From: an uncultured Pseudomonadales bacterium
GTDB taxonomy: Bacteria > Pseudomonadota > Gammaproteobacteria > Pseudomonadales > Azotimanducaceae
Assembly: GCA_951813515.1 (NCBI GenBank)
Contig: OX638346.1
Span: 124,001-188,000 of the forward strand
DNA length: 64,000 nt
Direction: 5' to 3'
In this document: in pieces, positions 8,093 to 17,180 of the stretch
Numbering within the stretch: position 1 is the first letter of the stretch
How the letters are laid out: every line of letters starts with the position of its first letter
The notes under the pieces: model-generated
What the model saw: only the letters and a program-made list of their open reading frames with translations
What the model was told of the DNA's origin: nothing
The model's database searches: none
Position numbers and translations under genes: made by a program

Positions 8093-8149
8093 GGAGAAGA
8101 CTCAATACCTGACGCGAACAGGTGCATTAAAGCGTAGTTCCTGAGAACG
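8093..8149 (+). pseudogene. 3' remnant of a PhyH dioxygenase gene
   Basis: The bases GGAGAAGAC-CAATACCTGACGCGAACAG and onward to the stop and the following GAGAACG match the last 57 bases around 12364-12420, the end of the PhyH gene at 11711-12415. Only the tail survives; all catalytic residues are gone. Confidence 0.75.
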
Positions 8150-8304
8150 TCGAAAAACAGCGACGACCCTGGAACATCCAGTCGATCCCCTCCTCAACCG
8201 CACAATTGGGGTCAAGCGCTCATTTCGCCGTTCACGCGTGAAGGCGCGCGTCGCTGTGCGAAAATCCGTGATGACTTCCAGGGAATGCGATTGCGAGAGA
8301 TGAC

Positions 8305-9300
8305 ATGAACCCGATGCGACCGAGAGAAGACCAGTTCGTCGGCGCGCTCATGGGCTGCGCCGTTGGCGATGCCCTGGGCGCTCCGCTGGAAGGCAGGACC
8401 CGCGAGGCAATCGCCGAGGTCGCCGACCTCACGACCGAATTCCGTCCACACGAAAGGAAGACATCGCGGCGACCGGCCGGGCAGATCACCGACGATACGC
8501 AACTGACTGTCGCCATCGCGAAGAGCATGGTCGATTCGGGCGGCGTCGATGGCGCCGCGATTGCCGCCGAGTTCGTGAAACTGTGGGAGACCGGCGAGAT
8601 CGTCGGCCAGGGGGGAGTCGCGGACCGTGCCGTCAAACGCCTGATCGCAGGCGTCCCCTGGGGGGAAGCCGCACTTGCCGACGATCTCGCGTGGAACGGC
8701 GCGGCGATGCGCGTCAGTCCGATCGGTCTTTGGAACTTCGACGATGCCGAACAACTCGCCAGGGACGCGACAACCTCCAGCATCGTCACGCATCAACACC
8801 CATTGGCCATTGCCGGCGCGATCGCGACGGCCACCGCGGTCGCTCACGCGAGCACCACGGCGTCCATCGTCACGGCCGACTTTCTGCGATCAACGAGCCA
8901 GTCCATTGCCGAACAAAGCCCCGAATTCGCGGCGCATATCCTTGCGCTGGGCGATTGGCTCACGCTCGACGAGACCGCTGCGCTGGAAGCCATCGTCTCC
9001 GCCAGCGGACAACAGCCACACCCGAAGGGATTTGGCATTTCCGTACAGGTCGAGGCCACCGTTCTGGCTTCGCTGTACGCCTTCCTCAAACATCCCAACG
9101 ACTATTGCGCAACGGTGGAATGGGCAATTCGAGCCGGCGGTGACGTCGACACCACCGCGGCGATCGCCGGGGCCATCTGCGGAGCACACCACGGCGTTGG
9201 CGCCATTCCCGACCATCTTGTCGCAAGCGTAAAGGACAGCGCGGAGATACAGAACCTGGGAGCGCGGCTGTTTGCGGCACGGTTCCCGCCGGGCGGCTAG
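8305..9300 (+). CDS. ADP-ribosylglycohydrolase family protein
   Basis: A 331-residue cytoplasmic enzyme of the DraG/ARH family, which removes ADP-ribose from modified amino acids or related N- or O-glycosides using two metal ions. Family motifs are all present: GCAVGDALGAPLEG (residues 17-30), the metal-binding T62-D-D-T65 in QITDDTQLT, and the C-terminal AIRAGGDVDTTAAIAGAICGA (D280 and D282). The length fits the family. No ADP-ribosyltransferase partner is visible nearby, so the substrate is open. The start at 8305 has a second ATG three codons later. A broken copy of its middle lies at 6461-6659. Confidence 0.9.
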   Translation: MNPMRPREDQFVGALMGCAVGDALGAPLEGRTREAIAEVADLTTEFRPHERKTSRRPAGQITDDTQLTVAIAKSMVDSGGVDGAAIAAEFVKLWETGEIVGQGGVADRAVKRLIAGVPWGEAALADDLAWNGAAMRVSPIGLWNFDDAEQLARDATTSSIVTHQHPLAIAGAIATATAVAHASTTASIVTADFLRSTSQSIAEQSPEFAAHILALGDWLTLDETAALEAIVSASGQQPHPKGFGISVQVEATVLASLYAFLKHPNDYCATVEWAIRAGGDVDTTAAIAGAICGAHHGVGAIPDHLVASVKDSAEIQNLGARLFAARFPPGG

Positions 9301-9366
9301 AGCAAGCTCAACGGTCAGGGCGCCAGGTCGGGCGCCAGGTCGAATTCTGGCTAATGCCTGACCCAA

Positions 9367-10176
9367 TCAATGGAGTTTGTCACGGGGTCCCAGCACCAGC
9401 GCAAGGCTCCCCGCGTTCTTTTCCTTCAGCTCCAACCACACCTGTCTCGCATTGTAGAACTGCGAGGAGTCGTATAACCAGGCATAGCGTCCGTCCCTGT
9501 CGTAGCCGCGCTCCAGTGCGATGCGGTTAATCGTGTCAATGTCATCGATACCCGGCCAGAGGATACCGGCCTGACAATAGGAGGTGTCAACGAAATACCG
9601 GCGGAACGAGACACCACCTGGTTTAGGCCGCCTAGCATGCATGATGGCCGAATGCAGTATGACGATGGAGCCGGGTGCCAGACGACTGATGGTGATCGAC
9701 CCCGGCAGGTCGGCATACCCGAAGATTCGGGGCGCGGTTCTTTCCATCGTTTGCGTATGTGACCCGGGTAATAGCAGCAGATCGCCCACCTCGCCATTTA
9801 GACCATCGAGATACATGAAGACATGTACCATGAGGTGCGAACGGTTGGACTGGGGCATTTGTTCGTAGTCGTGGTGCCATGGCTGCCCCGGTTCCCCCTC
9901 GGCTTGCCAGCGTGCATGAATATGGTGATGGGTAAACCTGGAACCACCCATCAGGTCCGACACCCTTCCTACGATCCCTGGGTCCGAGGTCAACAATCCG
10001 AGTTCAGGATAGCTCAAAAAAATTTCCAGACGGTTGGCGGGGCTGATGCCATTTTCCATCATTCGATCAACATCACCCTTGATACGCTGATTGTGTTCCG
10101 GATCGAAGTAGCGCTCCAAGACAAGATATCCATCCACTTTGAATGCATCGACCTCTTGTTGAGTCAGGTGATTCAT
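9367..10176 (-). CDS. Phytanoyl-CoA dioxygenase (PhyH) family protein
   Basis: A 269-residue Fe(II)/2-oxoglutarate-dependent dioxygenase of the PhyH family. It shows the iron-binding H101-H-D103 motif in WHHDYEQ, the distal histidine H180 and the 2-oxoglutarate-binding arginine just after it (HARRPKPG). N-terminal residues (LTQQEVDAFKVDGYLVLERYFDPE) are typical of the family. Substrates in this family are diverse small molecules, so none can be assigned. It lies inverted between the glycohydrolase and the frameshifted serine hydrolase, inside the larger copy of the duplicated block; the shrunken copy retains at most 16 bases of it. Confidence 0.9.
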   Translation of the reverse strand: MNHLTQQEVDAFKVDGYLVLERYFDPEHNQRIKGDVDRMMENGISPANRLEIFLSYPELGLLTSDPGIVGRVSDLMGGSRFTHHHIHARWQAEGEPGQPWHHDYEQMPQSNRSHLMVHVFMYLDGLNGEVGDLLLLPGSHTQTMERTAPRIFGYADLPGSITISRLAPGSIVILHSAIMHARRPKPGGVSFRRYFVDTSYCQAGILWPGIDDIDTINRIALERGYDRDGRYAWLYDSSQFYNARQVWLELKEKNAGSLALVLGPRDKLH

Positions 10177-10366
10177 GATGGACTTCCCGGTCCGGATTCC
10201 ACTGGACAGCTCCTGTCTAATGGCTCTGGGCGATAGGGTGGTGGTGCAGGAACCGTCTCGCCGTCGTATGGATCAACCGCCTGGTCGCAACAGTTTCTCC
10301 GGACGTCATTGTTCCCACGCGAGTTGTCCGGTAACGGACCCGGCATCCTCCCACACAAGAATCACC

Positions 10367-11663
10367 ATGCCAAGACTATTGATCGCTATTGCTGTCTGTC
10401 TTTTTGCTACTTCAGTCGAGCCCCAACAGACTTCGGACCCTGCCATGACCACGACTCGCGAGTTACCTTACGGAAGTCCGGAAGAGGTCGGGATGTCCGC
10501 TGAACGGCTGAAGAAAATCGATGACCTTGTCCGGGAGTACGTAGAGGACGGTCGCATTCAGGGAGCCGTAGTTGGCGTCACTCGACATAACAAGGTGGTC
10601 CATATGGAGGCCCACGGTGTCCTGAGTGAAACGACTCGGAGCCCCATGCACAAGGACGCGATGTTTCACATGGCCTCCTCGACCAAGCCGGTGCTCGGCG
10701 TCGCGGCGATGATGCTGATCGAGGAAGGTCTGATCAATCCGGAAGACCCGGTCGAAAAGTACATTCCCGAGTTCAAGGGTATCCAGGTGGCCGTTGCCAA
10801 GGAATCTGCTGACAAGGATATCGTCAAGTCCAAGTCCGAATCCAAGTCCAAGGAAGATTTCAAAAAAGCAGAAAATTCCCGATTATCAGCTTGTGGACGT
10901 GAACCGGCCTCTGACCATCCACGACCTGTTGACACACACAGCCGGACTGCATACAGGCGGGACCGGGACAATGGTCTCGAAGCTGGACAGACCCGGATCG
11001 TCAGACACCCTCGCTTCCTGGATCCCCAGGGCGGCGGCGGGTCCATTGGACTTCCAGCCGGGGACCCGCTGGGCCTACAGCGGCACTGTCGGCCTCGATG
11101 TGGTGGCGCGGATCATCGAGATCGTATCGGGCACGCCGTTCAACGAGTTCGTTCAGACCCGTATCTTTGATCCGCTGGACATGAAGGATACGCACTGGAA
11201 TGTGCCAGAAGACAAACTGGGCCGGATGCCGGTTATGCGCAATGACAAGGGACCCTGGATCAAGTCCGCCGACTATTTCTCGGGTTCCATCGGTCTGGTC
11301 AGCACCGCCCGGGACTATGTGCATTTTCAACAGATGCTGGTCAATAATGGAACCTTGTTTGGCCATCGCCTCCTCAAACCGGAATCGGTCGCCATGATGT
11401 CGACCAACCAGGTGGGAAACCTGTTCAACGAAACAGCGAAGGGAGGTTCCGGACGTGGTTTCGGCTATACGGTTGGCATCACCGTGGATCCCGAACAGGC
11501 CAACGATGGTCGAACGGCTGGTGCTTTCGGCTGGATGGGGGCTGCGGGTACCGTGTCCTGGACGGCGCCGGAAGAGGAAATGACGATTGTATACATGGTT
11601 CAGGGGCCGACAGATTTGCCCAGGAAAATCGCAGAAACGGTCAGGGATGCGATTGTCGAGTGA
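10367..11663 (+). pseudogene. Frameshifted copy of the serine hydrolase (beta-lactamase family)
   Basis: The second copy of the gene at 6752-8041, nearly identical throughout, starting with the same signal peptide (MPRLLIAIAVCLFATSVEP) and keeping SSTK and the downstream YSG. The frame is lost near 10864: the intact copy reads CTCAAAAAACAG while this one reads TTCAAAAAAGCAG, so the second half is in the +1 frame. Removing one A would restore FKKQK and the full protein, pointing to a homopolymer change, either real, a sequencing error, or a site of transcriptional slippage. The Lys/Ser repeat just upstream is also six bases longer than in the intact copy. Confidence 0.85.
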
Positions 11664-11710
11664 GCTGAAACGGCTTCTGATCCATCCCTAGACTCAACGG
11701 AGACCAGATC

Positions 11711-12415
11711 GTGTGGTGCAGATTAACGTCGCGGATTTCGGATGAGAATATCGACGCTCTGCTTGGACGGGCGGGTGTAGTTGTTTCCTCATCTGGCAAC
11801 AGAGAGTCTCTACATTGGGTAGGGAAGGACTTCTTTGTGAGCGAACTGCCAGAAAATAACAACTTTGATTTGTTGAGACGGCTCCACCGGGAGCTATGGC
11901 CGGAAATCTCCAGCGTAGTGGCTTTTGATGTGCCTGTGATCGATCACGCCAGCCTGTTGATAAAGGGTGCTGGCGCCGCGGGAACGGCGATTCACCAGGA
12001 TCGCCCCTACTGGCTCGGGAAAGAGGCGTCACCGACGATTTTTTCAGTGTGGATTGCTCTCGAAGACATGTCGACAGAAAGGGGCGGTCTCATGCTGTCG
12101 CGTGAAAACGAAGTCGGCGTCAGTGAAATGTCGTCCTTCAATACGGGATCCATCCTGGAACATGAGGAGAGCGGGGAACCCGCGGGTGGATTCCCGATTT
12201 CGATTACGGATCAAGTGGCCTCTCGAATGGCGGAGTCCATGCGGTTCATCGGCATGGCAAAGGGAGAAGCTGTTGCGTTCGACAGTTTTGAACCGCATAT
12301 GTCAGGCCCCAACGTTACGCCCGACCCGCGACTTTCAATGAAGATTGCCTATGCTGAAGGAAAGGAGAAGACCCGATACCTGACGCGAACAGATACGTTA
12401 GAGCGTAGTTCTTGA
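11711..12415 (+). CDS. PhyH-like Fe(II)/2-oxoglutarate dioxygenase
   Basis: A 234-residue protein with the PhyH-type facial triad: H95-Q-D97 in GTAIHQDRPYW and a distal H196 in DSFEPHMSGPN, followed by the usual basic region (TPDPRLSMKIAYAEGK). It is divergent from the PhyH protein at 9367-10176. The start is a GTG at 11711, 47 bases after the frameshifted hydrolase. The downstream gene begins five bases after its stop, indicating one transcript. Its 3' end is duplicated at 8093-8149. The substrate is unknown; a tailoring role on a small molecule together with the neighbouring hydrolases is possible but not shown. Confidence 0.75.
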   Translation: MWCRLTSRISDENIDALLGRAGVVVSSSGNRESLHWVGKDFFVSELPENNNFDLLRRLHRELWPEISSVVAFDVPVIDHASLLIKGAGAAGTAIHQDRPYWLGKEASPTIFSVWIALEDMSTERGGLMLSRENEVGVSEMSSFNTGSILEHEESGEPAGGFPISITDQVASRMAESMRFIGMAKGEAVAFDSFEPHMSGPNVTPDPRLSMKIAYAEGKEKTRYLTRTDTLERSS

Positions 12416-12419
12416 GAAC

Positions 12420-13598
12420 GTGAGGAAGTGGCTGAAGATTGCGCTTTCGGTCCTTGGCACCATTGTTGTTCTACTCTTGGCGCTCGTACTGATCGGGCCG
12501 AGCGTTTTCGGATGGATGGTTGCGCCCGGCCACCGCTTCGGTGACAAGCCGTTGCCGGAAGCACCCGACTATACGTTGCGCGCGCATTGGTCGGCCTGGC
12601 CCGACGATGCAAGTCCCGCCGAACGACGACCCGACGGCGTACCGTCCACACCACAAGAAGCACGGCCGGCGGATGCGTTCTTCTTGCACCCCACCACCTA
12701 CGGTGGCAAGGAACACTGGGTGCAGCCGATGGACGACGAACAGACAGGACGCGAGACCGACCTGGGCACGATTTCGCGGCAAGCCTCCACGTTCAACGGA
12801 TGCTGCCGGGTGTACGCACCACGCTTTCGGCAGTCGAACATCATGGGTTACCAAGAAGACGAAGACATCGACAAGATCATGGATGTTGGGTACCAGGACG
12901 TGCGTGCGGCGTTCCGCCACTTTGTCGCAGAAATCGATCCGGACAGCCCCATCGTCTTGGGGAGCCACAGCCAGGGTACGTTCCAGATGGTCCGGCTGAT
13001 CATGGAAGAAATCGAGGGGACGCCGCTGATGGACCGGCTGGTCGCGGCGTATGCCGTCGGCCACTCATTGCCCAGCGCATTGATCGATGAGGGGTTTCAG
13101 GATATCGAGGTCTGCAATTCGCCCACACAGACCGGTTGCCTCATCACCTGGGATGCGCACGAGGGGGACAGGACGCCGTCTCCCTGGAGCAACCGCGACG
13201 ACCAGAAGAACTGGAACGGCACGGATTACTCAGGCTTCGCCCCGAGCCAGAACATCTGTGTCAACCCTGTCACCTGGCGAACTGACAGCCGCCCGAGCGA
13301 CAAGGCAGATCACCTCGGAGCACTCACGATGTGGACCAAGTCCACCGTACTCGATGCGTCGCTGGGCGCGTTGGTTCGAGGCACGGTATCGACCCATTGC
13401 GAGCAGGGCGAGCGGTCCAACTGGTTGTTCGTAAATGCTGATCGGGATCCCAAACTGAAAGACCAGGGATGGTGGTGGTCACTGTTCGGGCGAAATCTGC
13501 ACGGCTCGGATTACGACCTCTTCTGGGCCAACATCCGGCAGAATGCAGAAGACCGCACCCGGGCCCTGATCGAGGCGCGCGAGATTTTGGCGAACTAA
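12420..13598 (+). CDS. DUF3089 family alpha/beta-hydrolase-like protein
   Basis: A 392-residue protein with an N-terminal membrane anchor (residues 5-34, KIALSVLGTIVVLLLALVLI) and a periplasmic DUF3089 domain. Recognisable family blocks are ADAFFLHPTTY, VYAPRFRQ, and the nucleophile elbow G181-S-H-S184-Q-G in VLGSHSQGTF. DUF3089 proteins look like lipases or esterases but have no settled function. The GTG start lies five bases after the PhyH stop, so the two are probably translated from one message. Confidence 0.85.
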   Translation: MRKWLKIALSVLGTIVVLLLALVLIGPSVFGWMVAPGHRFGDKPLPEAPDYTLRAHWSAWPDDASPAERRPDGVPSTPQEARPADAFFLHPTTYGGKEHWVQPMDDEQTGRETDLGTISRQASTFNGCCRVYAPRFRQSNIMGYQEDEDIDKIMDVGYQDVRAAFRHFVAEIDPDSPIVLGSHSQGTFQMVRLIMEEIEGTPLMDRLVAAYAVGHSLPSALIDEGFQDIEVCNSPTQTGCLITWDAHEGDRTPSPWSNRDDQKNWNGTDYSGFAPSQNICVNPVTWRTDSRPSDKADHLGALTMWTKSTVLDASLGALVRGTVSTHCEQGERSNWLFVNADRDPKLKDQGWWWSLFGRNLHGSDYDLFWANIRQNAEDRTRALIEAREILAN

Positions 13599-13679
13599 AC
13601 GCATCGTCTCCCGCAGGTTGTTGCCGCACGGCTCCCACGGGGCGTCTAATGTAGGCGCAGCGGCTTGGCGTACAGTCAC

Positions 13680-14927
13680 ATGAACAACGCGGTGGTCACA
13701 GACAAGGGCTACGTCTTCGAGCAGACCCGCAGCGGCGCGCCAATCAAGGCCTGGACACAGGGCGTTCCCGTCGACGAGAGCGCGTGGAACCAGCTTCGGA
13801 ACGTTGCGCGGCTGCCGTTCGTGCACAAGCACGTCGCGGCGATGCCGGACGTGCACTTCGGGATCGGCGCCACGGTCGGCTCGGTCATCCCCACTTCCGG
13901 CGCCGTCGTTCCGGCCGCTGTCGGCGTTGATATCGGCTGCGGCATGATGGCGGTGCGGACATCGCTGGCGGCGAGCGATCTGCCCGACAACCTGGGCAGG
14001 CTGCGGGCCGAGATCGAGCGCAGCGTTCCGCACGGACGCACCCTGGGCAGGGGCAAGGACCGGGACAAAGGCTCGTGGGAGGACCCGCCCGCATCGGTCG
14101 TTTCGCACTGGCAGCATCTCCAGGCGGGACTCGACGCTATCGTTTCCCGCGCGCCCAAACTTCGCCGGCCCGCCAACCGCGCCATCCTGCATCTCGGCAC
14201 GCTGGGAACCGGTAACCACTTCATCGAGATCTGCCTCGACGAGGATGACGTCGTCTGGGCCATGCTCCATTCCGGTTCGCGAGGCATCGGCAACGCCATC
14301 GGCCGGTACTACATCGAGCTGGCGAAGGACGACATGCGCCGGTTCTTCATCAACCTCCCCGACAAGGACCTCGCCTATCTCGTCGAGGGCACCGAACACT
14401 TCAGGGAATATGTCGACGCCGTGTCCTGGGCGCAGTCGTTTGCCTTCGTGAACAGGGAAGCGATGATGGCCCGGGTGCTTTGCGCATTGCGGGAGACGGT
14501 CAAACCCTTCGAGCAGACCGGCCATGCGGTGAACTGCCATCACAACTACGTCGAACGGGAAAACCACTTCGGCAAGAACGTCTGGGTGACCCGCAAGGGC
14601 GCCGTTCGGGCGCGAAAGGGCGACCTCGGAATCATCCCGGGGTCGATGGGCGCACGATCCTACATCGTGGCCGGAAAGGGCAACGCGGACGCGTTCCATT
14701 CGTGTTCGCATGGGGCGGGACGCACCATGTCGAGGGGTGCTGCCAGGCGTACCTTTACGCTGCAGGACCACCGCGATGCCACCACCGGCGTCGAGTGCCG
14801 CAAGGACGAAGGCGTGATCGACGAGACGCCCGGCGCCTACAAGGACATAGACGCGGTCATGGCGGCGCAGACGTCGCTGGTCGACGTGGTACGCACGCTG
14901 AAACAGGTGGTCTGCGTCAAGGGATAG
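13680..14927 (+). CDS. rtcB: RNA-splicing ligase RtcB
   Basis: A 415-residue RtcB, the GTP- and Mn-dependent ligase that joins 2',3'-cyclic phosphate or 3'-phosphate ends to 5'-OH ends in RNA repair. Hallmarks are GVDIGCGM (metal-binding Cys87), HSGSRGIGN, NCHHNYVERE, PGSMGARSYIVAGKGN and CSHGAGR, whose histidine is the guanylylated residue in characterised RtcB. The length fits bacterial RtcB (about 408). The ATG at 13680 is preferred over an in-frame TTG at 13665. No rtcA or rtcR is beside it. Confidence 0.95.
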   Translation: MNNAVVTDKGYVFEQTRSGAPIKAWTQGVPVDESAWNQLRNVARLPFVHKHVAAMPDVHFGIGATVGSVIPTSGAVVPAAVGVDIGCGMMAVRTSLAASDLPDNLGRLRAEIERSVPHGRTLGRGKDRDKGSWEDPPASVVSHWQHLQAGLDAIVSRAPKLRRPANRAILHLGTLGTGNHFIEICLDEDDVVWAMLHSGSRGIGNAIGRYYIELAKDDMRRFFINLPDKDLAYLVEGTEHFREYVDAVSWAQSFAFVNREAMMARVLCALRETVKPFEQTGHAVNCHHNYVERENHFGKNVWVTRKGAVRARKGDLGIIPGSMGARSYIVAGKGNADAFHSCSHGAGRTMSRGAARRTFTLQDHRDATTGVECRKDEGVIDETPGAYKDIDAVMAAQTSLVDVVRTLKQVVCVKG

Positions 14928-15032
14928 ACAGTCGAGTTGTTGGGCCGCGTTAAAGCGGCACCCGGCAGCGTCATTTCCTGGCGTTAGATGGAACCCGTGT
15001 TAAACACGTCACACCCGGAGGGTCGACAGAAA

Positions 15033-15323
15033 TTATGGCACTAGATCAGAACGATCCCCGCACTGGTCCCAGATGCGCAGCACTTCGATTCGATCATCGA
15101 TGACACGGTAAATGACCGAAAAGGGCGTACGTTGAATGGTGAACTCACGCACCCCAGGGATGTCCTCAACAGGGTGCCCGATTCCGGGGTTTGCGCGAAT
15201 CACGCTGCAGGTCATGCGGTATTGCTCGGCTGCACGCTTTGCTCCGGCCGGGAACACCCTCGTGTAGTAGGTGCGCATCCACAGCAAGTCCGAACGGGTG
15301 GAGGGCAGGAAAACGAGGTTCAT
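15033..15323 (-). CDS. ParE/RelE-superfamily toxin
   Basis: A 96-residue protein with the ParE fold signature: an N-terminal strand (MNLVFLPSTRSDL), helices with YRMTCSVIRANPGIGHPVEDIPGVREF, and the C-terminal strands TPFSVIYRVIDDRIEVLRIWD. ParE toxins poison gyrase and RelE toxins cleave mRNA; the sequence alone does not decide which. It follows the antitoxin gene by eight bases on the minus strand. Confidence 0.88.
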   Translation of the reverse strand: MNLVFLPSTRSDLLWMRTYYTRVFPAGAKRAAEQYRMTCSVIRANPGIGHPVEDIPGVREFTIQRTPFSVIYRVIDDRIEVLRIWDQCGDRSDLVP

Positions 15324-15331
15324 CGTTCACC

Positions 15332-15610
15332 TTAGCGGATTCGAACATCAGGCTCCGGTGGCGGAAGCTCCGCGTCGGAATCCCAAGAGGCAACCCAGCT
15401 GTCCATGGCTTCCTGCGAGATGAACGCACCTTTTCCGGCCTCAGCGAGGGCAGCACGGATCGCGGCACGCTTTTCAACCCGATTGCGCAGCATTGCTTCG
15501 ATTGCCTTGACTGCAAGATAGGATGCGGATCGATCCTCACGCTTGGCTTCTTGTTCAAGGCTCTTCTTCAGACTCGCATCGATTCGCAGGCTAAGTCGTT
15601 CAGTGGCCAA
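15332..15610 (-). CDS. Ribbon-helix-helix antitoxin (ParD/CopG-like)
   Basis: A 92-residue protein beginning ERLSLRIDASLKKSLEQEAKREDRS, the strand-helix-helix pattern of RHH transcription factors, followed by an acidic C-terminal arm (SWDSDAELPPPEPDVRIR) expected to wrap the toxin. It is encoded just upstream of the ParE-like toxin, the usual antitoxin-first order, and probably represses its own promoter. Confidence 0.88.
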   Translation of the reverse strand: MATERLSLRIDASLKKSLEQEAKREDRSASYLAVKAIEAMLRNRVEKRAAIRAALAEAGKGAFISQEAMDSWVASWDSDAELPPPEPDVRIR

Positions 15611-15798
15611 GTCGCATCTCCTCCTTGCATGGGTAGGCTAGCGACTGACATGGTATGACAAACTGGCCGGAGCTAAAACACAGCCGCCGCCAAGGCGACG
15701 ATGATGGTTGCAATAGCCACTGACACGATCGACGCCAGCCATTGAGCCGCCGCGATGTCGCGGTATTATCGTACCCACCGTTACGGGAGGGCATCAAT

Positions 15799-16917
15799 AT
15801 GCGCAACGGCTATCGCGTAATCGACACCGACTCGCACCAAATGGAGCCGCCGTCGATCTGGCGGGAATACATCGACCCGGCGTTCGCCGACCGCGCGCCG
15901 GAATTCGGCGACATCGGTCACGGCCGTGCCGGCCTCACGGTGGAAGGCGAACCCATCGCCAAGCAGGACGGCACCTATCCCATGCACGCCGAGGAGTTCC
16001 ACGCAGCCTCCAGGCGCGCCTCACAAGAGAAACACGAAGCTGCGCGGGCGGCTGGATTCAGTCCCGAAGTCCGCCTGTCCGACATGGACGAATACGGGGT
16101 CGACGCCCAGGTGCTCTACCCCACCCTGGGCGGACAGATGCTCGGCAGGCCGTTTCGCGATCCGGAACTGCTGGCCGCCGTCTGCCGCGCCTACAACGAC
16201 TGGAGTCTCGAGTACTGCGGCCGCGCCCCGGAACGCCTGCGCATGTCCGCCATGCTGCCCATGCAGGCACCGGACCTCGCCGTCGAGGAAGCCAAGCGCA
16301 TGGCCGACCGCGGCGCCGCATGCTTCTTCGTGCGCCCCAATCCCATCGACGGCCGCAACCTGCACCACCGGGACTACGACGAGGTGTGGCGCACGATCGA
16401 AGAACTGAAGCGCCCGGTGTGCATCCACGACTCCGGTTCGCCCTACGTGCCTTCTTTCGGAGACCGCATGGAAACGCACACCGCCGGCCACATCCTGTCG
16501 CACCCCTTCGAGGCCATGGCGGCGATGATGAGCCTGATCTGGTTCGGCACCATCGAGCGCCATCCGGAGCTTTCCATCGTGCATGTCGAGGCGGACGCCG
16601 GCTGGCTGCCTTACTGGCTGCAACGTATGGAGCAGCACTGGGACTTTTCCGGCAATGCGGAACATCCGGACCTGAAGAAGCGGCCCACCGAGTATTTCAA
16701 ATCGAATTTCCTGGTGGCATGCCGGGGCGACGAGATGACGCTCGGCGCCGTTTGCGACCTGGTCGGGGACGACTACGTGACTTTCAATACCGACTACCCC
16801 CACGCCGACGGCACGTGGCCCCGCGGCATGGAAAACCTGGAGCGGCAAGCATTGCCGGAGGAAAGCGTCCGCAAGATCTTCTGGGACAACGCGGCCCCGG
16901 TCTTCGGTCTGGCGTGA
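15799..16917 (+). CDS. Amidohydrolase family 2 metal-dependent hydrolase
   Basis: A 372-residue TIM-barrel hydrolase or decarboxylase of the Amidohydro_2 family (PF04909). The N-terminal metal motif appears as VIDTDSHQMEPP. Other expected positions are HDSGSPYVPSFG, IVHVEADAGWLP and the late FNTDYPHADGTWPRG with its aspartate. The ATG at 15799 has a good Shine-Dalgarno (GGGAGG) eight bases upstream, so I prefer it to the in-frame start at 15742. Relatives act on aromatic or carboxylated ring compounds; the substrate is unknown. Confidence 0.88.
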   Translation: MRNGYRVIDTDSHQMEPPSIWREYIDPAFADRAPEFGDIGHGRAGLTVEGEPIAKQDGTYPMHAEEFHAASRRASQEKHEAARAAGFSPEVRLSDMDEYGVDAQVLYPTLGGQMLGRPFRDPELLAAVCRAYNDWSLEYCGRAPERLRMSAMLPMQAPDLAVEEAKRMADRGAACFFVRPNPIDGRNLHHRDYDEVWRTIEELKRPVCIHDSGSPYVPSFGDRMETHTAGHILSHPFEAMAAMMSLIWFGTIERHPELSIVHVEADAGWLPYWLQRMEQHWDFSGNAEHPDLKKRPTEYFKSNFLVACRGDEMTLGAVCDLVGDDYVTFNTDYPHADGTWPRGMENLERQALPEESVRKIFWDNAAPVFGLA

Positions 16918-16977
16918 ACATCCATTGGGCGGTTGACCTGAACGCATCGTAAGACAACGAGACGGAGGCTTTACTTG

Positions 16978-17109
16978 GTGGACATTCAGGGCTTGTTGCT
17001 CGCTGCTGCGGCTGGTGCGGTCTCCGGACTGGTCGCGGTCATCATCTTCGACGCCTTGGGCAGACCATCCTGGCGACCAAAGAGGAAGAAACCGCCGAAA
17101 TCGGAGTGA
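16978..17109 (+). CDS. Small single-pass membrane protein (43 residues)
   Basis: A short frame with a GTG start, GGAGG nine bases upstream, and the peptide VDIQGLLLAAAAGAVSGLVA followed by VIIFDALGRPSWRPKRKKPP and KSE. It predicts one transmembrane helix (about residues 5-25) with a strongly basic tail that would stay in the cytoplasm. It lies 60 bases after the amidohydrolase on the same strand. I recognise no family. The ribosome site and clean hydrophobic-plus-basic layout make it a credible small protein. Confidence 0.5.
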   Translation: MDIQGLLLAAAAGAVSGLVAVIIFDALGRPSWRPKRKKPPKSE

Positions 17110-17180
17110 GATAGTCGCTACCCGTCACCGGGCACCCGGCGGACCGTTCGGTCTGACACTCCGAGACTGCGCTTTCGAAG

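Larger units (their letters stand above)
6461..8149 (+). repeat. Shrunken copy of a segmental duplication (intact-order copy: about 8507-12420)
   Basis: In order this copy holds the glycohydrolase fragment (6461-6659), a 16-base scrap identical to part of the first PhyH gene (6660-6675 equals 9918-9933), the serine hydrolase with its upstream region (from about 6678, matching 10296 onward), and the last 57 bases of the second PhyH gene (8093-8149 matching the end of 11711-12415). The same order and orientation in the larger copy point to a direct tandem duplication followed by internal deletions. Confidence 0.8.

Noticed and set aside
14944..15014. Two small palindromes with GTTAAA cores after rtcB as terminators
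   Set aside because: The stems are only four or five base pairs and no T-run follows on either strand.
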